DNA of 9,231 nucleotides from Candidatus Melainabacteria bacterium (GTDB lineage: Bacteria; Cyanobacteriota; Vampirovibrionia; Vampirovibrionales; JAJTHC01): the NCBI GenBank assembly GCA_026389055.1, contig JAPLIO010000244.1, forward strand, positions 1 to 9,231, in the 5' to 3' direction. The notes below the pieces were generated by a model. It saw nothing but the letters and a program-made list of their open reading frames with translations. It ran no database searches and was not told the origin of the DNA. A program made the position numbers and the translations under genes. This document shows positions 5,819 through 9,231 of the stretch, in pieces (positions within the stretch are counted from its first letter, which is position 1; each line of letters opens with the position of its first letter).

Positions 5819-6574
5819 TTAGCAGCGTCTTTCTTCTTTGTAAATGGTCATTTTTCCGCCTAGGTAGGCATTGATAAAGTTCATTAGACTATACATTTTC
5901 CAATATAAGCCTTTTGAAAAATAAATGAATCGATCTGGATCACCAGCTTCTACTTCTTTTAAGTACAGATTGCCTACGGTATCTTTAAAATCATAATCTC
6001 CGCCGAGGGCATATTTTTCATAATACTCGAAAGCTTTTTTTGTATTTTTAGTTACTCCCAGTCCGTTTCTATAAAATGTCCCAGCATAAAGAAACCCATA
6101 AGGTTCTCCTTGTTTTGATGCTTGCTCGTACCAATATAATGCTTTCTTGAAGTCTTTGGGAACACCCCATCCCATTTCATATAAATTACCTAACTTGATC
6201 TGTCCTGTTGTATTTCCAAGTTTAGCAGATTTTTCAAACCAAAAGAATGCTGTTTTATAATCTTTTTCGTAATAGTAAAGATATCCTAGGCTTCTCTGAG
6301 CACTAGCACACTCTTGTAAGGCTGATTTTTCATACCAGCTATAGGCTAGCTTTTTGTTTTTAGGAATGTTTTGAAGCCCTAAATTGTAAACATCCCCTAA
6401 GTCTTCTTGAGCTTGGGCGTTGCCTGATTCGGCTTTGGCTTTTAGGGCGTTAAACGTGGCGGTTTCCTCTGTGGTGGGGGTAGCCAAGCTAACCATCGGC
6501 TGAATGCAAGCCCAACAAAGCAGTGCAAGAACTAGTAGCCGTGCAAGTGTAAATGATTTTGAAGTGAAAGCCAT
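5819..6574 (-). CDS. Secreted Sel1-repeat (TPR-like) protein
   Basis: The 251-residue protein begins with a signal peptide: a short basic region, the hydrophobic LARLLVLALLCWACI, and a likely cleavage site after SLA at residue 31. There is no good lipobox, so a soluble periplasmic or secreted protein is expected. About four Sel1 repeats follow, around residues 50-85, 88-120, 121-156 and 158-190, with the usual A..LG.LY..G.GV..D...A..WY..A pattern (for example KLGNLYEMGWGVPKDFKKA). Such solenoids bind other proteins; the partner is unknown. The last 55 or so residues are non-repetitive and end in Cys. AAGGA (6587-6583) lies 8 bases before the ATG. The repeat region is visibly more A+T-rich than murQ next door, which may reflect transfer or relaxed codon use. 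Its stop lies 6 bp from the convergent aminotransferase stop. Confidence 0.88.
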   Translation of the reverse strand: MAFTSKSFTLARLLVLALLCWACIQPMVSLATPTTEETATFNALKAKAESGNAQAQEDLGDVYNLGLQNIPKNKKLAYSWYEKSALQECASAQRSLGYLYYYEKDYKTAFFWFEKSAKLGNTTGQIKLGNLYEMGWGVPKDFKKALYWYEQASKQGEPYGFLYAGTFYRNGLGVTKNTKKAFEYYEKYALGGDYDFKDTVGNLYLKEVEAGDPDRFIYFSKGLYWKMYSLMNFINAYLGGKMTIYKEERRC

Positions 6575-6709
6575 AGCGTTCTTCCTTGTTTCTAAAGGGG
6601 TTTATCGATAATCGTCATAACAATGTTTCGGGTTTAGTCATCAACTTCTTGAACGGTAAAAATTGCCTGAAAACAACCACCTCAAACTCATCGTAGGCGT
6701 AATAATAAC

Positions 6710-6738
6710 TAGACCTTCCATTGGGTAGCAGATATACT
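6710..6738 (+). promoter_or_regulatory. Likely sigma70 promoter of murQ
   Basis: TAGACC at 6710-6715 (four of six consensus positions) is 17 bases from TATACT at 6733-6738 (five of six). The predicted transcription start is near 6745, about 40 bases before the murQ ATG at 6784. This placement argues against a TTG start at 6721. Confidence 0.5.
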
Positions 6739-6765
6739 AGGCTAGGTATCCCCCATTGTCCCTAC

Positions 6766-6770
6766 AGGAG
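6766..6770 (+). promoter_or_regulatory. Ribosome-binding site that decides the murQ start
   Basis: AGGAG ends 13 bases before the ATG at 6784. The spacing is slightly long but resembles that of folE2 in this window. No comparable site precedes the in-frame TTG at 6721. Confidence 0.5.
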
Positions 6771-6783
6771 CTTCTCTCTTCTT

Positions 6784-7704
6784 ATGCCTCAATCGTTCGA
6801 ACACTACGCCACCCTACCAACAGAACAACCCAACCCCGCCACAGAAAACCTCGATGAACTGTCGACAATCGACCTGCTACAAGCCATCAACAGGGAAGGC
6901 CAAACGGTTGCCTTCGCCGTGCAAAAAGCCACGCCACAAATCGCCCCTGTGGTAGAAGCTGTGGTGAAAGCCTTCAACCACGGTGGTAGGCTATTCTACA
7001 TTGGGGCAGGCACTAGCGGTCGGCTTGGCGTGTTAGATGCTAGCGAATGCCCCCCCACCTTTAGCGTAGAACCCACTTTGGTGCAAGGCATCATCGCAGG
7101 CGGAGACTTTGCCCTTCGCAACGCCGTAGAAGGGGCGGAAGACGACCCTCTCGCTGGGCGGGAAGCCATTATTGCCGCCAACGTTGGGGCGAACGATGTG
7201 GTGATTGGTCTTTCAGCTAGTGGGGGGGCAGCGTTTGTTGTTTCCGCCATGCAAGAAGCCCAACAACGTGGGGCGGTAACGGGTTGCGTTACTTGTGTGG
7301 TGGGCAGTGCGTTAGCCACAATCGTGAATTTCCCCATTGTTGTAGCCGTGGGGGCGGAAGTATTGGCGGGGTCTTCAAGGTTGAAGGCGGGTACGGCTCA
7401 AAAATTAGTGCTCAATATGATTAGCACTGCCAGCATGGTTCAATGGGGAAAAACTTACGGTAATCGGATGGTAGACGTCAAGCCGACGAACCAGAAATTG
7501 CAGGCTCGGGCGGTTCGGTTGGTTTCGGAAATTGCGGGGGTTTCCGTTGCCCAAGCAACGCAAGCATTAGCGGTAGCAGGGGGCAATGTTAAGATAAGTA
7601 TCGTAATGTTACAAAAAAGTTTACAATTGCACGAAAGTGTTGACCATTTAGAAAAATGCCGAAATGCCTTGAAACGTGCGTTAAATACCCCTTTCAACAC
7701 ATGA
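6784..7704 (+). CDS. murQ: N-acetylmuramic acid 6-phosphate etherase
   Basis: MurQ cleaves the D-lactyl ether of MurNAc-6-phosphate to give GlcNAc-6-phosphate and D-lactate, a cytoplasmic step of peptidoglycan recycling. The 306-residue protein has a SIS sugar-phosphate-binding domain: GRLFYIGAGTSGRLGVLDASECPPTF (residues 68-93) with catalytic Glu88, NAVEGAEDD with the second key acid Glu119, GLSASGGAAFVVSAM (142-156), and the late signature SSRLKAGTAQKLVLNMIST followed by YGNRMVDV. Length and motifs fit the family fully. Residues encoded between 6721 and 6783 in the same frame do not resemble MurQ and overlap the promoter. No MurNAc kinase, transporter or NagZ gene is adjacent. The gene is divergent from the Sel1 gene and looks monocistronic. 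Confidence 0.96.
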   Translation: MPQSFEHYATLPTEQPNPATENLDELSTIDLLQAINREGQTVAFAVQKATPQIAPVVEAVVKAFNHGGRLFYIGAGTSGRLGVLDASECPPTFSVEPTLVQGIIAGGDFALRNAVEGAEDDPLAGREAIIAANVGANDVVIGLSASGGAAFVVSAMQEAQQRGAVTGCVTCVVGSALATIVNFPIVVAVGAEVLAGSSRLKAGTAQKLVLNMISTASMVQWGKTYGNRMVDVKPTNQKLQARAVRLVSEIAGVSVAQATQALAVAGGNVKISIVMLQKSLQLHESVDHLEKCRNALKRALNTPFNT

Positions 7705-7777
7705 TTTTTTAACCGTGTGTTACCCTGAACAATGGAAGTTTTAAGAAAAAAATTAGTATTTTTAGTCTGCTTGGCGG

Positions 7778-7783
7778 TATAAT
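7778..7783 (+). promoter_or_regulatory. Consensus -10 box (TATAAT) upstream of rpsA
   Basis: A perfect TATAAT lies about 195 bases before the rpsA ATG. No good -35 box is found at 16-19 bases upstream; the best candidates match at three positions. If this is the promoter, the transcript has a leader of roughly 190 bases, long enough to hold regulatory structure. Confidence 0.4.
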
Positions 7784-7789
7784 AACAAT

Positions 7790-7978
7790 TAAATAGTAGT
7801 TTGAAGTTCTTTCAACCCCCTAAACAAGGTGCAAACGAACAGATGATTGAATTGAATCATAGGTTGCAGTGCAGTTTGTTGTTATTAGTTAGCGTAATTT
7901 AGGTGTGTAGGGTTTGTTCGGTTTTTTCCGCTTGCCATGCCAGTTAAGTTCAGAAGTTTTGAGTGGGAGACGACTTAA
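7790..7978 (+). other. Long putative rpsA leader
   Basis: The stretch contains an inverted repeat ATGATT (7843-7848) / AATCAT (7855-7860) with a six-base loop, and a possible 19-codon upstream frame from ATG 7843 to TAG 7902 rich in Leu and Val. The rpsA ribosome-binding site GGGAG is at 7965-7969, 9 bases before the ATG. S1 represses its own translation through its leader in E. coli; whether this leader does the same is an inference. Confidence 0.3.
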
Positions 7979-9118
7979 ATGTCCCCTTTTTATAGTCAGC
8001 CAGTAGAAGTTGCTCAAGAAGCAAAAGACTTGTTTGCCCAGTTGCTGGATGGTAAATTTGATTATTCCTTTAAGCGTGGTAGCTTGGTTTCAGGTACGGT
8101 AATCTCTTGGGATGCCAACTACGCTTATGTTGATATTGGGGCTAAAACCAATGCGTTACTTCCTTTAAAGGAATTGATGAACAAGGGTGATAGCTTTACC
8201 GAAGAATTGCAATTAGGCGATACTCGGGAATTTTATTTGCTGAAAGAAGAAGATAACGAATCTCAATTAACGTTATCGTTGCGTCGTGTGGCGGTTGCCC
8301 ATACATGGAAAGCCCTTCAGGAAGCCATGGATAAAGAAGAATTGGTAGATTGTGCCGTTTCTGCTGTTGTTAAAGGTGGTTTATTGGTAGATGTTCGTGG
8401 GCTTCGTGGCTTCGTTCCTTCTAGCCATTTGAAAAACCGTAACAACTTGGAAGAATTGATTGGTCAAACCTTACAGTTCAAAATTTTGGCGGTAGATTCG
8501 CTTCGTAACAACATTATTCTTTCCCACCGTAAAGTGGAAGCCGATAATGCCCGCGAACAACGCAAAGAATTGTTTGCCAGACTTGAAGTGGGTTCCACTA
8601 AAGAAGGTAAAGTTGTTCGTATTACCGATTTCGGTGCGTTTGTTGACTTGGGCGGTATTGATGGCTTGTTGCCTCTTTCGCAAATGTCTTGGCGTTGGGT
8701 GGAACATCCTTCCGATGTTCTTGCCATTGGCGATGAAGTGAAAGTTGAAGTGATTGGCGTGGATGTTGAACGTCAACGTGTTAGCTTATCGGTTAAATCC
8801 TTACTGAAAGACCCTTGGGTTGAAGTGGCTGAAACCTTTACTTTGGGTTCTAAAGTAGAAGGTAAGTTGACCCGCTTAAAACAGTTTGGTGCGTTTGTGG
8901 AAATCTTCCCAGGCGTAGAAGCCTTATTGCCTGCTAAAGAATTGAATGATTATGAACAAGCTAATGGCGAACGCTTAGAAGTGGCTGCTATTGTGAATCC
9001 ATACATCGTGAAATTCCAACCAGAAGAACGTCGCATTAGCTTAAGTTTTTCTGAAAACGGTGGTCAGCAAAACTACACCAACCGTAAGCAACAAAACGCT
9101 GAAGAAGTAGTTTCCTAA
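7979..9118 (+). CDS. rpsA: 30S ribosomal protein S1 (four S1 domains)
   Basis: S1 binds mRNA on the small ribosomal subunit and helps initiation, especially on messages with weak Shine-Dalgarno sites. The 379-residue protein has four S1 (OB-fold) domains at about residues 33-104, 120-185, 205-274 and 288-357. Domain 3 is closest to consensus (GKVVRITDFGAFVDLGGIDGLLPLSQMS). Domain 1 (VSGTVISWDANYAYVDIGAKT) and the TREFYLL and QLTLSLRR stretches resemble cyanobacterial S1, which usually has three domains; E. coli has six. The C-terminal 20 residues are polar (Gln/Asn-rich) and probably disordered. GGGAG 9 bases upstream supports the ATG at 7979. Another gene starts 9 bp after the stop, suggesting co-transcription. 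A general S1-domain RNA-binding protein is a less likely alternative. Confidence 0.92.
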   Translation: MSPFYSQPVEVAQEAKDLFAQLLDGKFDYSFKRGSLVSGTVISWDANYAYVDIGAKTNALLPLKELMNKGDSFTEELQLGDTREFYLLKEEDNESQLTLSLRRVAVAHTWKALQEAMDKEELVDCAVSAVVKGGLLVDVRGLRGFVPSSHLKNRNNLEELIGQTLQFKILAVDSLRNNIILSHRKVEADNAREQRKELFARLEVGSTKEGKVVRITDFGAFVDLGGIDGLLPLSQMSWRWVEHPSDVLAIGDEVKVEVIGVDVERQRVSLSVKSLLKDPWVEVAETFTLGSKVEGKLTRLKQFGAFVEIFPGVEALLPAKELNDYEQANGERLEVAAIVNPYIVKFQPEERRISLSFSENGGQQNYTNRKQQNAEEVVS

Positions 9119-9127
9119 CCTTCTTTC

Positions 9128-9231
9128 ATGAGTTTAGAGGTTACGGAAAAGTTTTTAGTGGGATGGGATAATGAGGCACGAGGAACGGAATTAGGGCGTT
9201 TACACCTAGTAAATAACCGACATGAGTACCA
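9128..9231 (+). CDS. Partial gene after rpsA, function unknown (cut by the window edge)
   Basis: An ATG 9 bp after the rpsA stop opens a frame that stays open for 34 codons to the window edge. The visible residues include EVTEKFLVGWDNEARGTEL and LHLVNNRHEY. I do not recognise a family from this much. The ribosome-binding site is weak, which would fit coupling to rpsA. The short gap and open frame make a real gene likely. Confidence 0.5.
   Translation, partial: MSLEVTEKFLVGWDNEARGTELGRLHLVNNRHEY

Noticed and set aside
6721..6783. N-terminal extension of MurQ from a TTG at 6721
   Set aside because: The stretch overlaps a good promoter, does not resemble MurQ, and the ATG at 6784 has its own AGGAG upstream.
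7694..7722. Possible terminator after murQ (AACACATG / CGTGTGTT)
   Set aside because: The T-run lies inside the loop rather than after the stem, and one pair is G-T, so it does not fit an intrinsic terminator.

Overview
The window looks like a chromosomal stretch from a bacterium in the wider cyanobacterial line, most plausibly a non-photosynthetic relative (Vampirovibrionia/Melainabacteria-like). This is an inference. The main clue is the ribosomal protein S1, whose first half resembles cyanobacterial S1 (FDYSF.RG, VDIGAKT, TREFYLL, QLTLSLRR). The DapL-like aminotransferase and biopterin-type PTPS proteins fit but do not prove it. No rRNA, tRNA, CRISPR array, integrase or complete insertion sequence was seen.

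Layout, left to right. Positions 1-65 hold G/C-tract hairpins, including a perfect 14-bp stem. On the minus strand, 122-1684 encodes an unrecognised 520-residue protein with two glycine-rich membrane segments around a large, probably extracytoplasmic, domain. Its candidate promoter (about 1768-1797) is flanked by ACTGT/ACAGT palindromes. From 1685 to about 2494 there is no convincing intact gene. That stretch holds two short, coding-like frames out of register with each other and a 13-bp inverted repeat about 134 bp end to end, so it may be a decayed gene or a small inserted element.

Next is a plus-strand pterin cluster: folE2 (GTP cyclohydrolase IB), a PTPS-family protein that has lost the catalytic Cys, Asp and His while keeping the zinc ligands, and a second PTPS/QueD protein with a complete active site. 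The two PTPS genes overlap by one base. GTP would be converted by FolE2 to dihydroneopterin triphosphate, and by the intact PTPS to a 6-substituted tetrahydropterin for queuosine, biopterin or folate. The degenerate paralogue may be a structural or regulatory partner.

A class I/II aminotransferase of LL-diaminopimelate aminotransferase type follows under its own likely promoter. It ends 6 bp from a convergent gene for a secreted Sel1-repeat protein. Divergently from that lies murQ (cell-wall MurNAc-6-phosphate recycling), with a recognisable sigma70-type promoter. Then comes a long leader and rpsA (four S1 domains). The last gene starts 9 bp after rpsA and runs off the window edge.

The least ordinary features are the catalytically degenerate PTPS paralogue coupled to an intact one, the unrecognised two-glycine-zipper protein with its palindromic control region, and the broken-looking 1.87-2.28 kb region with its inverted repeats.
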